The position numbers were made by a program, and so were the translations under genes. The notes beneath the pieces are model-generated. The model had not been told where the DNA came from, did not search any database, and saw nothing but the letters and a program-made list of their open reading frames with translations. Shown here piece by piece: positions 35,725 through 44,344 of a stretch of 64,000 nucleotides of DNA. Source of the DNA: Shewanella sp. NFH-SH190041. GTDB taxonomy: Bacteria; Pseudomonadota; Gammaproteobacteria; Enterobacterales; Shewanellaceae. Numbering within the stretch: the first letter of the stretch is position 1; every line of letters starts with the position of its first letter. The stretch covers positions 3,162,001-3,226,000 of the forward strand of contig NZ_AP026070.1 of NCBI RefSeq assembly GCF_024363255.1, written 5' to 3'.

Positions 35725-36759
35725 TCAGTGTTGTTGCTGCATAAATACTTTGAACTGACTGATGGTATAAAGAATATCTTCTCGACTGATATCCAGATGG
35801 GTCACAAGACGAATAGAGGCCTCTGGTGTGATTAAAATGCCCTGGTCGCGCAGAAAACGCGCCAGTTTCAACTGATAAGCCGGGCTATCAGCATGGGCTC
35901 CAGTCAAGGAGACAAAGACCATATTGGTCTGCACCTGACTCAAATCAACAGCCAGCCCTTCAATCTGTGCCAACTCACGGGCTAACAGGGCGGCATTATC
36001 ATGATCCTCGGCTAAGCGCGCCACATGCTGAGTCAAAGCAACTTGTCCAGCCGCCGCCAAAATACCGGCCTGACGCATGGCGCCCCCTAACATTTTGCGC
36101 CAACGTCTGGCTTTTGCGATCAGCTTTTCATCCCCGAGCAACAATGACCCTACCGGCGCGCCTAGTCCTTTAGACAAACACAGGGACACAGAGTCAAAAT
36201 ATTGCGCCAGATCAGCCATCTCACAGCCTGAAGCCACCGCAGCATTGGCCAAACGGGCGCCATCAAGGTGAATCTTCAGGCGATGATGAAAGGCTAACTG
36301 CTGCGCTTGGGCTAAATAAGCTTGGGGTAATACCTTGCCACCGATAGTATTTTCCAAGCTGATCAGGCGAGTACGGGCAAAATGTACATCATCTGGCTTA
36401 ATGGCAGCACGGATATCATCCAAGGCAATGGTGCCATCAGCTTGATTAGCCAGAGGCTGGGGCTGAATACTGCCCAGCACTGCCGCGCCGCCGCCCTCAA
36501 AACGGTAATTGTGGGCTAGCTGCCCACAGATATACTCATCTCCCCGCTCACAATGGCTCATCAATGCCAATAAATTAGCTTGGGTACCAGAGGGCACAAA
36601 CAGTGCAGCATCAAACCCAAGCAGTTCAGCTGCGCTGTCCTGTAAAAGGTTGACGCTGACATCATCACCGTAAAAATCATCCCCCACTTCAGCCTCATAC
36701 ATGGCCTGTCTCATCGCTGGGGTGGGTCGCGTTACGGTATCACTGCGAAAATCTATCAT
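35725..36759 (-). CDS. ltaE: Low-specificity L-threonine aldolase
   Basis: LtaE cleaves L-threonine or allo-threonine to glycine and acetaldehyde with PLP. The start at 36759 ([13 protein letters not shown]) aligns with E. coli LtaE; the upstream 15 codons are not conserved. It has 344 residues. The catalytic lysine lies in [14 protein letters not shown] (about 200). Other family segments are [32 protein letters not shown] and [14 protein letters not shown]. It faces ndh tail to tail and is divergent from the TRIC-type gene, across a region containing a Fur-like box. Confidence 0.95.
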   Translation of the reverse strand: MIDFRSDTVTRPTPAMRQAMYEAEVGDDFYGDDVSVNLLQDSAAELLGFDAALFVPSGTQANLLALMSHCERGDEYICGQLAHNYRFEGGGAAVLGSIQPQPLANQADGTIALDDIRAAIKPDDVHFARTRLISLENTIGGKVLPQAYLAQAQQLAFHHRLKIHLDGARLANAAVASGCEMADLAQYFDSVSLCLSKGLGAPVGSLLLGDEKLIAKARRWRKMLGGAMRQAGILAAAGQVALTQHVARLAEDHDNAALLARELAQIEGLAVDLSQVQTNMVFVSLTGAHADSPAYQLKLARFLRDQGILITPEASIRLVTHLDISREDILYTISQFKVFMQQQH

Positions 36760-37099
36760 GACGTTATCCAAAACAATTGATCGGGTTATGCCCACTTTAG
36801 ACAAAGATGGTATCGGATAACAGCCTGCTATTGTGCGCTACCGCACCAAAAAACAACAATTAACCGGTATTTTTTACAAAGATAAAATTTAACTATTAGT
36901 TAGTTAATGATAATCATCGGCAACCAATAGGCAACATCAGATGCTACCTCGGTAAAATCAATCACTGTGGAATTCGCGCGCTGCATCACACTTAAAATAA
37001 AGATTAAATTTTCTAATGCATAGTTTGATTTTTTGTTGCTTGGTCGCAGCCAAATTTTCAGGCAAAATTCATGATAATTTCACTTTCAGGTTCCAAACA
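36760..37099. other. divergent promoter region of ltaE and the TRIC-type gene
   Basis: These 340 bases hold no gene. They contain TTAACTA-TTAGT-TAGTTAA (36889-36907), a perfect 7-bp inverted repeat, overlapping the edge of a Fur-like box. Confidence 0.55.
36903..36921. promoter_or_regulatory. Fur-like box
   Basis: GTTAATGATAATCATCGGC matches 15 of 19 positions of the Fur consensus, including the central ATGATAATCAT. It lies 144 bases before ltaE and 179 bases before the TRIC-type gene. Control by iron is inference. Confidence 0.55.
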
Positions 37100-37741
37100 A
37101 TGCAAGAAGCACAGTTCATCAGTTTTCTCTGGCTTATCGGGGTTCTGGCCGAAGCGATGACCGGCGCACTGGCGGCCGGCCGCAAACAGATGGATCTGTT
37201 CGGGGTGGTGATTGTTGGTGGGGCAACGGCCATCGGCGGCGGCACCCTGCGCGACATTCTCTTAGGCAATTATCCACTCGTATGGGTGGAGCATATTCAT
37301 TATCTGATTGCGATTGCCTTTGCCTCCCTGGTCACGGTACTTATCGCCCCGGTGATGCGCTATTTGTCCAAACTGTTTCTTGCTATCGATGCGCTGGGGC
37401 TGGCGGTCTTTTCGATTATCGGCGCGCAAAAATCTCTGGTACTGGGCTTTAACCCGGTTGTAGCCGTGGTGATGGGGGTTGTTACCGGCGTCTTTGGTGG
37501 GGTGATCCGCGATATTCTCTGCAATCAGGTGCCATTGATTTTCCGCAAAGAACTCTATGCGGTTGTCTCTTTGCTAACCGCGGCATTGTATGTCGGCCTA
37601 AAAGCACTGGATGTGATTGAATGGGTTAATTTGATTGTCAGCCTAGGCTTTGGCTTTGGGTTCCGTATGCTGGCGCTGAAATATAAGTGGTCAATTCCTA
37701 CCTTTGATTATCAGGCAGAAACTGATCCTCACGGCCACTAG
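37100..37741 (+). CDS. TRIC-type cation channel protein (YadS-like, UPF0126)
   Basis: I chose the start at 37100 (MQEAQFISFLWLIG), with CAGG upstream, giving 213 residues, close to E. coli YadS (207); the upstream extension is not membrane-like. Seven hydrophobic segments form two repeats, each with the glycine signature: GGATAIGGGTLRDILLGNYP (about 45-64) and VTGVFGGVIRDILCNQVPL (about 132-150). Bacterial members of this family form trimeric channels for monovalent cations. It is a single gene with a hairpin terminator after it. Confidence 0.92.
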   Translation: MQEAQFISFLWLIGVLAEAMTGALAAGRKQMDLFGVVIVGGATAIGGGTLRDILLGNYPLVWVEHIHYLIAIAFASLVTVLIAPVMRYLSKLFLAIDALGLAVFSIIGAQKSLVLGFNPVVAVVMGVVTGVFGGVIRDILCNQVPLIFRKELYAVVSLLTAALYVGLKALDVIEWVNLIVSLGFGFGFRMLALKYKWSIPTFDYQAETDPHGH

Positions 37742-37791
37742 GCTATGACACAGAGCGAGTACAGATAACAGCCATATACAGTCATAAAAAC

Positions 37792-37815
37792 GGCCGGGGG
37801 AACATTGCCCCGGCC
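37792..37815. terminator. hairpin between TRIC-type gene and mscS
   Basis: GGCCGGGG pairs with CCCCGGCC around an 8-base loop. An A-run precedes it, so it fits best as the terminator of the minus-strand mscS gene. Confidence 0.8.
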
Positions 37816-37822
37816 ATGGTTG

Positions 37823-38704
37823 TTATTTTACCTCAGGTGAGTCCTGCTCTGGGGATGGCGATTTCTCACCGGCGGGGAAATGCACATCCATCTGCGGATA
37901 AGGTATGCCGATACCCGCTTCATCGAGCCCCAGTTTTATACTTTCTAACAGCTCATAATATGCCGGCCAGTAATCCGGGGTATTTACCCAAGGGCGAACC
38001 ACAAAATTGACGCTGGAATCCGCTAGTTCATAAACCGCCACTGTAAAGGCTGGCTCTTCCAGCACATACTGATTCTGCTCCAGTAGCTGACTTAATAGCG
38101 CTTTCACCTCTCGCACATCGGCATCATAGGACACCCCAATCACCAAATCGATTCGCCGACTGGGCATCGCAGAATAATTGGTAATACTGCCATGCATTAT
38201 GGCGGAATTGGGTACTGTCACCACCTTGTGATCCGAGGTCAGCAACCGCGTGGAAAATATAGTAATTTCATCCACGGTTCCCGACACCCCGGCCGCCACA
38301 ATATAATCCCCCACCCGGCATGGTCGCAGCAGAATAATCAACACTCCGGCAGCAAAATTGGACAGTGATCCCTGTAGCGCCAAACCTATCGCTAAACCAG
38401 CCGCTCCCACTGCAGCCACCAATGACGCTGTATGCACCCCTAACTGCCCCAGGGTTGCGATAACCGTAAAGGCAAACACAGTGGCCCACATCATGTTGGC
38501 AATAAAACTCACCACGGTTTGATCGATATTGCGCCGGGTCAATACCTTGTGGGTCATGGCTTTTGCCAGCGATGACAACCAACGGCCAAGGGCAAAAATC
38601 ACTATCGCTAACAGCAGTTTTAGCCCGTATTCAGTCACCAGCTCAGGTAACTGCTGCATGATTTTATCGCTGCTGAGTACCAGAGTATCCTGCATATCCG
38701 CCAT
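37823..38704 (-). CDS. mscS: Small-conductance mechanosensitive channel
   Basis: MscS opens under membrane tension and releases solutes after hypo-osmotic shock. The 293-residue protein has three N-terminal membrane segments; the pore-lining third one carries the Gly/Ala pattern SLVAAVGAAGLAIGLALQGSLSNFAAG (about 92-118). The cytoplasmic beta domain follows, with FRPCRVGDYI-like and VTVPNSAI segments, and the alpha-beta end with YPQMDVHF. Length matches E. coli MscS (286). It overlaps the OmpA-like gene upstream by one base and is co-transcribed with it. Confidence 0.93.
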   Translation of the reverse strand: MADMQDTLVLSSDKIMQQLPELVTEYGLKLLLAIVIFALGRWLSSLAKAMTHKVLTRRNIDQTVVSFIANMMWATVFAFTVIATLGQLGVHTASLVAAVGAAGLAIGLALQGSLSNFAAGVLIILLRPCRVGDYIVAAGVSGTVDEITIFSTRLLTSDHKVVTVPNSAIMHGSITNYSAMPSRRIDLVIGVSYDADVREVKALLSQLLEQNQYVLEEPAFTVAVYELADSSVNFVVRPWVNTPDYWPAYYELLESIKLGLDEAGIGIPYPQMDVHFPAGEKSPSPEQDSPEVK

Positions 38705-39387
38705 TACTGCCCTCCTTGGCGGTTATCCGCCAAATGTCGCTGCTGCACAATAAATGCAACGCGGCGATTCAGTGACCGGCCATGGGCATGCTGATTGCTG
38801 GCTGCGGGCTGACTGGCAGCCTTTGCCTGAATCTTCAACCTGACAGGATCGATTTGATAATCATTGATTAATGCAGTGCGGATCAACTCTGCTCGCCGAT
38901 AGGACAGCGGTTGATTCTGTAACTTATTACCCTGGTTATCCGTATGCCCGACTAGATAGAGGCTGACCGCCGGATAAGTGCGTAAAAACGCCGCTATCTG
39001 GGCTAAAACCGGCCATTGTGACTGAGGCAAATGACTGCTGTCAGAGGGAAAATAAACCGCCAATGGCTCAGTTGTCGCACACTTTGGCGGGTAACTTTGC
39101 CCTTGGCTATCCGGCAAGCACAAGGTGCTCAGGGGCGTCTCACTGCACCCATTAGCATGCACTGCCAGCCCTTTAGGCGTGTCGGGGCAAGCATCTTTAT
39201 AATCTGGCACGCCATCATGGTCCTGATCGGCAAAGGCCATTGCCTTGGTGGATAACCCCGCTAAAAGCAAAACCAGCGCCAGCATCAACATCATGTTGCC
39301 AGACGATGTGAATGTCCCGGCTAGCTTTACCCTGTTACCGGCAGCAAGGCTGCGATATGTCAGCCTCTTGGTTTGTGTTGCCATCAT
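38704..39387 (-). CDS. OmpA-family protein (peptidoglycan-binding domain)
   Basis: I chose the ATG at 39387, five bases after GGAG, giving 227 residues. An N-terminal hydrophobic segment (about 32-49, ending TKAMAF) is a signal or anchor after an unusually long basic leader. A short thrombospondin type 3-like calcium motif follows (DQDHDGVPDYKDACPDTPKG). The C-terminal OmpA domain (about 105-220) shows VSLYLVGHTDNQGNKLQNQPLSYRRAELIR, the peptidoglycan-contacting signature. It overlaps mscS by one base, an association that suggests a shared role at the cell envelope under osmotic change. Confidence 0.88.
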   Translation of the reverse strand: MMATQTKRLTYRSLAAGNRVKLAGTFTSSGNMMLMLALVLLLAGLSTKAMAFADQDHDGVPDYKDACPDTPKGLAVHANGCSETPLSTLCLPDSQGQSYPPKCATTEPLAVYFPSDSSHLPQSQWPVLAQIAAFLRTYPAVSLYLVGHTDNQGNKLQNQPLSYRRAELIRTALINDYQIDPVRLKIQAKAASQPAASNQHAHGRSLNRRVAFIVQQRHLADNRQGGQ

Positions 39388-39458
39388 GCTTGCTCCCATT
39401 TATTTTCCGTTTTCATGGGTATAGCTTACTGACAGGCAGAAAACAAAGTCCCCAACTA

Positions 39459-39926
39459 TCAGGATAATTTGCCCCAATAATGGCTTCGAATACTGTCATA
39501 GGCCCAGTTAAACAGCAGGGCATAGGCAAAAAAGAAGAGTAAAAATCCCGCTTCCAGTGCCAATGCATGCAACAGGGAAATGTCCAGATACCATGCCACA
39601 CTGGGGACAGTAACAAAAATTAAGCCGCCCTCAAATCCTGCCACATGGGCCAACCGCAAGGCCAGATTGCGCTGCAAGCGGGGCACCGAACACCAAGTAT
39701 CAAATATCAGGTTGTAACAAAAGTTCCACACCACGGTATACAGGCTTAGCGCAACCCCCACCAATACTAACTCCCCGGCACCGCGCCCGGTAATGATGGC
39801 GGTTAGCGGGATCATCAGCCCAAGGGCAATCAGTTCAAATAAAATGGCATGGCCTACCCGCTCCTTTACTCCCATCACGGCGCTGTTCGTCTGCGCTGTC
39901 TCCTGTTTAATCACCCTACGCTGCAT
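39459..39926 (-). CDS. PACE-family efflux protein (AceI-like, bacterial transmembrane pair)
   Basis: This 155-residue membrane protein has four hydrophobic segments in two pairs. The first pair starts with RVGHAILFELIALGLMIPLTAII and the second with RLAHVAGFEGGLIFVTVPSVAWYL, and both pairs end with a W-N-Y-D pattern (VVWNFCYNLIFD, LLFNWAYDSIRS). This duplicated plan is that of the PACE family, whose member AceI exports chlorhexidine and short diamines. GGGAG precedes the start. The divergent LysR gene resembles the AceI/AceR pairing. Substrate is inferred only by family. Confidence 0.88.
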   Translation of the reverse strand: MQRRVIKQETAQTNSAVMGVKERVGHAILFELIALGLMIPLTAIITGRGAGELVLVGVALSLYTVVWNFCYNLIFDTWCSVPRLQRNLALRLAHVAGFEGGLIFVTVPSVAWYLDISLLHALALEAGFLLFFFAYALLFNWAYDSIRSHYWGKLS

Positions 39927-40012
39927 AATTGACTCCCGTAAAAATCAGACAAAGCAGCATTATCATCTGTTATATTTATAGCTAAAAGTTAGTATCTATC
40001 TGAAAATACGAT

Positions 40013-40924
40013 ATGTTAACCTCGGAACAATTAAGCTGTTTTGTCACAACCGTGGAGCAAGGCTCATTCTCTGCTGCTGGGCGCAAACTGGGTAAAGCCC
40101 AGTCAGCCGTGAGCCAACAAATTATCAATATGGAGATTGATAGCGGCACAGTGTTATTTGACCGCAGCGGCCGCACGCCGGTATTAACCCCAGCGGGGAA
40201 ACAACTGCTCCCCTATGCCCGGGCCGTACTGGCCCAACATTTACGATTGGAGTTGCAGCTCTCTGCGCTACAACACAATGAACCGGCCAAATTGACGCTG
40301 GCATTGGATGAAGGTATCCCGCTCAATGGCCTGTTGCCGGTATTGCAAACCTTGACGGCGCAATTTCCCCACCTTGCATTGGAAACGCTGTCATCTGCCA
40401 GTGCCGATATTATTGATATGGTGGCTGAGGCTCGGGTGGATTGCGGGGTGATCTTTAGTGGGTTGCATTACCCTGCCATGGTGGATTTTGCTTCACTGGG
40501 CTGCGTCGCCTTTGATATCTACATCAGCCCTAACCATGCGCTGGCTCATACCCCATCACTGCATGCAGATATGCTGCGACTCCACCGCCAGCTAGTGATT
40601 GGCGCCCGCAATCAAGCTACCTGTGAATTTAACTATCCCCACTCGCCGGATGTCTGGCATGGCGATAATTACTATCTACTAGGGGAAATGACCCAAGCCG
40701 GATTAGGCTGGGCAATGCTACCTTGCCATATTGCTGCGCCGGCGGTAGCTCAGGGACAGCTTATCCGTTTGCCGGTGGCACTGGATCACCTTGGCTGGCA
40801 GGCCAATGTGGATTTAATTAGCCATCAGCGCATGGCGGCCAATCCTGTCTGCCAATTTCTGCGCCGTCATTTATCCACCCTGTTGCCACAGAACGAGGGG
40901 AAAACTGACAATAGCAACAGCTAA
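40013..40924 (+). CDS. LysR-family transcriptional regulator next to PACE gene
   Basis: This 303-residue regulator has an N-terminal winged helix-turn-helix (about 1-60: MLTSEQLSCFVTTVEQG, AAGRKLGKAQSAVSQQIINME) and a LysR substrate-binding domain (about 90-290). It is divergent from the PACE-type gene across 86 bases, the common arrangement of a LysR regulator and its target, and parallels AceR/AceI. The intergenic region holds an imperfect dyad around ATAGCTAAAAGTTAGTAT that could be a T-N11-A site. The inducer is unknown. A long perfect hairpin follows. Confidence 0.9.
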   Translation: MLTSEQLSCFVTTVEQGSFSAAGRKLGKAQSAVSQQIINMEIDSGTVLFDRSGRTPVLTPAGKQLLPYARAVLAQHLRLELQLSALQHNEPAKLTLALDEGIPLNGLLPVLQTLTAQFPHLALETLSSASADIIDMVAEARVDCGVIFSGLHYPAMVDFASLGCVAFDIYISPNHALAHTPSLHADMLRLHRQLVIGARNQATCEFNYPHSPDVWHGDNYYLLGEMTQAGLGWAMLPCHIAAPAVAQGQLIRLPVALDHLGWQANVDLISHQRMAANPVCQFLRRHLSTLLPQNEGKTDNSNS

Positions 40925-40929
40925 ACAAA

Positions 40930-40962
40930 ACAGGCGGCATAACACCATGTTATGCCGCCTGT
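40930..40962. terminator. 15-bp hairpin after LysR gene
   Basis: ACAGGCGGCATAACA pairs perfectly with TGTTATGCCGCCTGT around a 3-base loop. An A-run on the left suits minus-strand transcription from the DUF4136 gene as well. Confidence 0.85.
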
Positions 40963-40993
40963 GAGCTGCCAAGGCTGAATTTCTTACGCGAGT

Positions 40994-41572
40994 TTACTGC
41001 TCAGCTTTGGGCGGGTAATTAGCCAGAATTTTGGCCACTGACTGATTAATAAATTCAGTGCGTGCCTCGGGCGTTTTCTTGTCTTTGACAATATCAGAAA
41101 TACTGCCGCGCCAGACAAGTTGTTTGGTGTGAGCATCAACCAAATCAACTATCAAGGTGCCAACATTGTATTCCCGAACCTGGGTTTGTGTCTGAGCGCC
41201 ACCCCAAGGTGTGCCCCATCCCCACCCCGGACCATAGTATGGATAATAGGGGTTATAACCGTAGTAATTGGTAAAGGTATCCACATCCACCTTGGTATCT
41301 ACCTTGGTCAGATAGTTCACCAAGAGCTCAGCATCGGCCTTATTGACCTGCTTCAAGCCTTTGGCTGCCAACTGGGTATCCACCGCATGACGCACTCTGG
41401 CATCCATCAGGCCATCGAGATGATACTCCGAGCCGTCATTATCGGCGGTGGCCCAAGCAAAGGTATGAAACTGACTGAAATTGATCTGGGGGTTGTAATC
41501 CCAGTTGGTATTGACGCTGGAGCAGGCACTTAAGCCCAACAGCGCACAGGCGAGGAATAGTATTCTCATCAT
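40994..41572 (-). CDS. DUF4136 lipoprotein
   Basis: This 192-residue protein has a lipoprotein signal peptide with the lipobox LSAC (Cys about 17) and an AGGTGA ribosome-binding site. The DUF4136 pattern is seen: WDYNPQINFSQFHTFAWA near the start, DARVRHAVDTQLAAKGLKQV in the middle, and GTLIVDLVDAHTKQLVWRGSISD near the end. A Tyr/Pro/Gly-rich insert (about 105-125) is typical of this family. It probably sits in the outer or inner membrane facing the periplasm. Function unknown. It is a single gene. Confidence 0.88.
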   Translation of the reverse strand: MMRILFLACALLGLSACSSVNTNWDYNPQINFSQFHTFAWATADNDGSEYHLDGLMDARVRHAVDTQLAAKGLKQVNKADAELLVNYLTKVDTKVDVDTFTNYYGYNPYYPYYGPGWGWGTPWGGAQTQTQVREYNVGTLIVDLVDAHTKQLVWRGSISDIVKDKKTPEARTEFINQSVAKILANYPPKAEQ

Positions 41573-41818
41573 GGTTCACCTACTGCTAATTATCATTGTT
41601 GCGGCAACCTGGCAGTCACCGGAAAAACCCACAGTAAACCATGGGTTAGCGCACAATTCTCGCTCTTGGATAATAAATGATCCGCCGCCGGGTTGCGATG
41701 GCAATTTTTCCCTTGGACCGGGCAATCAGCCAGATGGGCATTAATCTTGTTTCACACTCCCGCCCCGAGGCGTTATTTGATAGACTCGAACGCTAAATTC
41801 ACCCAATTTTTACCCGTC

Positions 41819-42148
41819 ATGAGAATCGATCCCAATATCGCGCTGGTCTTCAGTACCGACAAAGGCCGCATCAATCCTGAGCCCGAAGTCAAAGCCGTGC
41901 CCCAAGGCGACGGTACAGTGCGTATTCACCGGGACAGCAAAGGCCGTAAAGGCAAAGGGGTTTCCGTGATCAAGGGGCTGGGGCTGGACCAAGCCGCACT
42001 GAAAACCTTGGCACAGAAACTGAAAAAGCAGTGTGGCTGCGGTGGCACAGTGCGGGAATTTGATATCGAAGTGCAGACAGATAACCGGGAGTTAGTTAAA
42101 GGACTGCTGGAAAAACTGGGCTACACAGTGAAGCTGGCCGGCGGCTAA
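41819..42148 (+). CDS. yciH: SUI1/YciH-family translation factor-like protein
   Basis: The start at 41819 (MRIDPNIALVFSTDKG) gives 109 residues, like E. coli YciH (108); the open frame upstream is non-conserved. It is the bacterial relative of eukaryotic eIF1 and can affect initiation fidelity. The SUI1 domain is in the C-terminal 70 residues: KGVSVIKGLGLD, KKLKKQCGCGGTVREFDIEVQTDNRE, and the closing LEKLGYTVKLAGG. The next gene, algH, begins 23 bases later in the same direction and may be co-transcribed. Confidence 0.92.
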   Translation: MRIDPNIALVFSTDKGRINPEPEVKAVPQGDGTVRIHRDSKGRKGKGVSVIKGLGLDQAALKTLAQKLKKQCGCGGTVREFDIEVQTDNRELVKGLLEKLGYTVKLAGG

Positions 42149-42171
42149 GACCGGTCACGGGAGCGTGAAAT

Positions 42172-42732
42172 ATGCAAAGTCTGCAACACCATTTTTTGGT
42201 GGCAATGCCATCACTGCAGGATACTTTTTTTGAGCGGACTGTGGTTTATATCTGTGAGCATGATAGCAAAGGGGCGATGGGGCTGATTATTAACCGGCCT
42301 TTTGATATCCCGGTGCTTGAGCTGCTGGAGCAGATGGAGCTAACCACAGAGCAAACCCGTTATATCGGATTAGATCAGCCCGTTATGGTGGGTGGACCGG
42401 TCGCTGCAGAGCGAGGATTTGTACTGCATACGCCACAATCTGGCTGGAGTAACAGCCAAGCCCTGAATGATGAGCTGATGCTGACTACGTCTCGAGATGT
42501 CTTGGCATCCCTGGGAACTGAGCAGGCCCCGGCACAATTTTTAGTGGCGCTTGGCTATGCTGGCTGGAGTCAGAATCAGTTGGAAGAGGAGCTAGCAGAA
42601 AACAGCTGGCTCACCATACCTGCCAATATGAATATCTTGTTTGATGTCCCTTGTGAGGACAGATGGCAACAGGCTACCCGCACCTTGGGATTTGATGTAT
42701 GGCAGATGTCCGGGCAGGCCGGGCACGCTTAA
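42172..42732 (+). CDS. algH: YqgE/AlgH family protein
   Basis: This 186-residue cytoplasmic protein is a member of the UPF0301 family (E. coli YqgE, 187). GGGAG precedes the start. The N-terminal motif [35 protein letters not shown] and the middle [15 protein letters not shown] segment define the family. It is followed after 14 bases by ruvX, as in E. coli and most gammaproteobacteria. No biochemical activity is well established; in Pseudomonas the gene has been linked to alginate regulation. Confidence 0.94.
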   Translation: MQSLQHHFLVAMPSLQDTFFERTVVYICEHDSKGAMGLIINRPFDIPVLELLEQMELTTEQTRYIGLDQPVMVGGPVAAERGFVLHTPQSGWSNSQALNDELMLTTSRDVLASLGTEQAPAQFLVALGYAGWSQNQLEEELAENSWLTIPANMNILFDVPCEDRWQQATRTLGFDVWQMSGQAGHA

Positions 42733-42746
42733 TAAGTGAAATAAAC

Positions 42747-43169
42747 ATGAACACACAAACAGTACTGGGCTTTGACTATGGCACCAAGAGTATCGGTGTT
42801 GCCATTGGCCAGCAGTTAACCGGCTCTGCCAACCCACTGACATCCCTTAAAGCCGTGGATGGCATTCCTAAATGGGAACAGATTGAAGCCCTGATTAAAG
42901 AGTGGCAGCCGGATTTTATTGTGGTTGGCCTGCCATTGAATATGGATGGTACAGAGCAGGAGATGACCCTGCGAGCACGCAAATTTGCTAACCGCATCAA
43001 TGGCCGTTTTGGCATAAAAGTGGTAACCCAAGACGAGCGTTTGACCACCACTGATGCCAAAGCGCGACTGTTTGAGCTGGGCGGCTACAAGGCATTGACC
43101 AAAGATCAGGTAGATGCAGTTTCTGCCGTACTGATTATTGAAAGTTACTTTGAAAATCAGTACCAGTAA
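42747..43169 (+). CDS. ruvX: Holliday junction resolvase-like / pre-16S rRNA nuclease YqgF
   Basis: The start at 42747 ([17 protein letters not shown]) gives 140 residues, close to E. coli YqgF (138). YqgF processes the 5' end of 16S rRNA in E. coli. The RNase H-like fold shows the first acidic strand [16 protein letters not shown] (Asp about 9), [26 protein letters not shown], and [14 protein letters not shown] with the Glu of the active site, then the final Asp in [16 protein letters not shown]. It follows algH in a two-gene unit closed by a terminator. Confidence 0.95.
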   Translation: MNTQTVLGFDYGTKSIGVAIGQQLTGSANPLTSLKAVDGIPKWEQIEALIKEWQPDFIVVGLPLNMDGTEQEMTLRARKFANRINGRFGIKVVTQDERLTTTDAKARLFELGGYKALTKDQVDAVSAVLIIESYFENQYQ

Positions 43170-43191
43170 GCCTCCAATAACCAAATACAAT

Positions 43192-43221
43192 AAAAAACCG
43201 GCAGCAAAAGCCGGTTTTTTT
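43192..43221 (+). terminator. terminator after ruvX
   Basis: AAAAAACCGGC pairs with GCCGGTTTTTT across a 7-base loop, with a long T-run. It could also serve hemH on the other strand through the A-run. Confidence 0.92.
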
Positions 43222-43285
43222 ATGTACTAATGAAATTAGCACTGCGGAAAGGGGGTTCAGCTAAAAACGGTTAGTTCAGGTGGCA

Positions 43286-44302
43286 TCAATCTAGATACGG
43301 CGTCAATAACTGCGCCATCATTTCAATATGGCTGTCGGCATCGTTAAGACAGGGAATATAACGGAACTTCTCCCCACCAGCAGACAGGAAAATATCCCGG
43401 TTTTCCACCGCGATCTCTTCCAGCGTTTCCAAACAATCAGCACTGAATGCCGGACATGCAACAGCAATATCCCGACAACCTGCTGTGGGTAACGAGCCCA
43501 TAGTCTGATCTGTATAAGGTTGCAGCCATACCGCTTTACCGAAGCGGGACTGAAAGGTCGTCATAATCTCCTGCTCAGCTAACCCCAATTGCTCTGCCAC
43601 CAAGCGACTGGTTTTCATACAAAAACAGTAATATGGATCGCCTTTATGCAAATTTTCTTCCGGCATACCGTGATAGGACAAGACTAATTTCTGCGGCCGC
43701 CCATGACGAGCAAAATCCTGAGCAATACTGTTACTCAAGGCGGTAATAAACGCCGGATTATCATGATAGGTATGGATAAAATGTAGCGATGGAACATAAC
43801 GCCACTGGCTTAACTCCGCCGCCAATGCATCAAAAACCGACCCTGTGGTCGGGGCGGCATATTGAGGATAGAGCGGCAACACCACTATCCGGTCAACCCC
43901 ATCTTGCTGCATCTGCTGCAACACACTGGCCATGGATGGATTACCATAACGCATGGCCAGATATACCTTTGCATGCTGCTTTTTTGCGCTCAATAGCGCC
44001 GTTAGCTTCTGCTGCTGACGTAAACTGATGTCCATCAGGGGAGAGCCCTGCTCTGTCCATACCTGACGGTATGCCGCGGCAGATTTCGCGGGGCGGGTGC
44101 GCAAAATAATCCCGTGCAACAATGCCTTCCATAATAACCTTGGCAGCTCCACCACCCTGGGATCAGAAAGGAACTCCGCCAGATAGCGCCGTAAAGAAGC
44201 CGTATCCGGCGCGTCCGGTGTACCAAGATTTACCAGCAAAATGCCGGTCTTATTGCGCTGGCCGTGTCCCTGCGCCTTGCTCAGCCCTGTGTATTGCACC
44301 AA
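43286..44302 (-). CDS. hemH: Ferrochelatase
   Basis: HemH inserts ferrous iron into protoporphyrin IX, the last step of heme synthesis. The 338-residue protein has the N-terminal GILLVNLGTPDAPDTASLRRYLAEFLSDPRVVELP stretch, the catalytic His in LVLSYHGMPEENLHKGDPYYC (about 213), and the Glu-rich LETLEEIAVEN segment near 290. Length matches E. coli HemH (320). It is a single gene convergent with ruvX and separated by 42 bases from the glutathione peroxidase gene. Many Shewanella carry two ferrochelatases; which one this is cannot be told. Confidence 0.95.
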   Translation of the reverse strand: MVQYTGLSKAQGHGQRNKTGILLVNLGTPDAPDTASLRRYLAEFLSDPRVVELPRLLWKALLHGIILRTRPAKSAAAYRQVWTEQGSPLMDISLRQQQKLTALLSAKKQHAKVYLAMRYGNPSMASVLQQMQQDGVDRIVVLPLYPQYAAPTTGSVFDALAAELSQWRYVPSLHFIHTYHDNPAFITALSNSIAQDFARHGRPQKLVLSYHGMPEENLHKGDPYYCFCMKTSRLVAEQLGLAEQEIMTTFQSRFGKAVWLQPYTDQTMGSLPTAGCRDIAVACPAFSADCLETLEEIAVENRDIFLSAGGEKFRYIPCLNDADSHIEMMAQLLTPYLD

Positions 44303-44344
44303 ACATTACCTCAACATGCAGAAATTCAATCAATTAGCTCGGCA

